Shown: positions 5,924 to 6,515 of the stretch, piece by piece | How positions within the stretch are numbered: position 1 is the first letter of the stretch | Layout: each line of letters starts with the position of its first letter | Assembly: GCA_900313285.1 (NCBI GenBank) | Contig: OMQP01000041.1 | Span: 1-6,515 of the forward strand | Direction: 5' to 3' | Source: an uncultured Pseudomonadota bacterium | GTDB lineage: Bacteria; Pseudomonadota; Alphaproteobacteria; Rs-D84 | DNA: 6,515 bases | Made by a program: the position numbers and the translations under genes | Notes under the pieces: generated by a model | What the model saw: only the letters and a program-made list of their open reading frames with translations | The model's database searches: none | Told to the model about the DNA's origin: nothing

Positions 5924-6515
5924 ATGAAAAAGATATATACAATAATATTAGGTGGATGTTTAGCGGTTAACGGCGCATTGGCTGATAATAACGCATTAAA
6001 TTCAAAGTTAAACCCAAAAGCTGTTCGTAAAGCGGTTTCTTCTTTTACAACAGCAATGGCTTCCAAAGGTGCAATGGTTGCACCTGGATTAAAGAGTTTT
6101 GAACAATGTGTATCTAAATATGTTGCGAAAGACGGAACATATAATACAAACATTACAGTTAAACAATTTAGTGTATGTTGTATGAAAAATATGCATTCAC
6201 CTGATGCGTGTATTAAATTGATAGAAGATGTTGTTTATCAACATAATACTGTTGCTGGTTACTTTAGTCAAGTGTTGCAGCCATGCATACCACAAGATTT
6301 AAAAAGTTTGTCTTTTGCCACTGCCGGAAAATATGTTTTAGTAAATGGTGTTAAAAGATGTGCTGCAACGGCTTGTGCATCTAATGCATATCTTGTTCGT
6401 TACACCGAAGGAAAACGTTATGGTGAATCAAAAGGGTATTGTGCAGCTGGTGAAAATCCATGGATATGCACAACACCAGATGGTAAATGTACATTGAAAC
6501 AAACAACACAAAATA
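5924..6515 (+). CDS. Cysteine-rich exported protein, 3'-partial, function unknown
   Basis: The frame is open from ATG 5924 to the window end (197 complete codons), so the C-terminus is missing. I do not recognise the family. The product begins with a signal peptide (MKKIYTIILGGCLAVNGALA, cleavage near 20/21). The mature part has ten cysteines at 62, 85, 86, 96, 121, 146, 151, 173, 182 and 189. An N-terminal half (to about 125) looks helical with a Cys-Cys pair (SVCCMKN). A C-terminal part has closely spaced cysteines (KRCAATAC, GYC, WIC, GKC), like small disulphide-rich modules. An even count suits disulphide pairing outside the cytoplasm. The start is two bases after the preceding stop. The only ribosome-binding-like run, GAGGGGG at 5904-5910, is 13 bases away, so translation probably depends on coupling. 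Confidence 0.88.
   Translation, partial: MKKIYTIILGGCLAVNGALADNNALNSKLNPKAVRKAVSSFTTAMASKGAMVAPGLKSFEQCVSKYVAKDGTYNTNITVKQFSVCCMKNMHSPDACIKLIEDVVYQHNTVAGYFSQVLQPCIPQDLKSLSFATAGKYVLVNGVKRCAATACASNAYLVRYTEGKRYGESKGYCAAGENPWICTTPDGKCTLKQTTQN

Noticed and set aside
5951..5962. Lipoprotein lipobox (LGGC) in the Cys-rich protein
   Set aside because: Cys12 comes too early, with too short a hydrophobic core before it. A normal signal peptidase I site (ALA before Asp21) fits better.
5848..6153. Minus-strand open frame across the junction of the two exported-protein genes
   Set aside because: It overlaps two well-supported plus-strand genes, lacks family motifs and has no evident ribosome binding site.
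1..6515. CRISPR arrays, tRNA or rRNA genes, insertion sequences
   Set aside because: No regularly spaced repeats, cloverleaf or rRNA-like sequence, transposase or flanking terminal repeats were seen. The nifJ breaks show lost sequence, not an inserted element.

Overview
The window is AT-rich, tightly packed bacterial DNA in which every supported gene lies on the + strand. It looks like an alphaproteobacterium. The clearest marker is the BamE-type lipoprotein at 3283-3711, whose C-terminal 'EELFNNIG' ending is, as far as I recall, typical of alphaproteobacterial BamE/OmlA proteins. A CdnL/CarD regulator and a DDIPF-tailed SSB fit this. A single-chain pyruvate:ferredoxin oxidoreductase (PFOR, nifJ) points to anaerobic metabolism. 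Host- or gut-associated anaerobic alphaproteobacteria are a plausible source, but that is inference.

Positions 1-3278 hold most of a nifJ gene. Its 5' end lies upstream of the window. The reading frame is broken twice, at about 647-660 and 1039-1040, and conserved residues are missing at both points: roughly 50 residues at the first and a 'GxDG' loop at the second. All other landmarks are intact, including the pyruvate and thiamine sites, both ferredoxin-type clusters and the proximal-cluster cysteines. This suggests either very recent gene decay or an assembly/sequencing error. The bamE start codon follows four bases after the nifJ stop, with its ribosome binding site inside the nifJ 3' end.

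Positions 3712-4962 hold two compact housekeeping transcription units. carD has its own promoter and a strong intrinsic terminator. ssb is followed by a second strong intrinsic terminator.

Positions 4961-6515 hold an unrecognised two-gene unit driven by a near-consensus extended -10 promoter whose -35 element begins inside the ssb terminator T-tract. The first protein (301 aa) has a signal peptide and two copies of a cysteine-bounded, Gly/Ala-rich hydrophobic hairpin module. The second (at least 197 aa, running off the window) has a signal peptide and ten cysteines in the mature part. Only two bases separate them. Both are probably exported to an oxidising compartment and may work together. 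This is the best candidate here for something undescribed.
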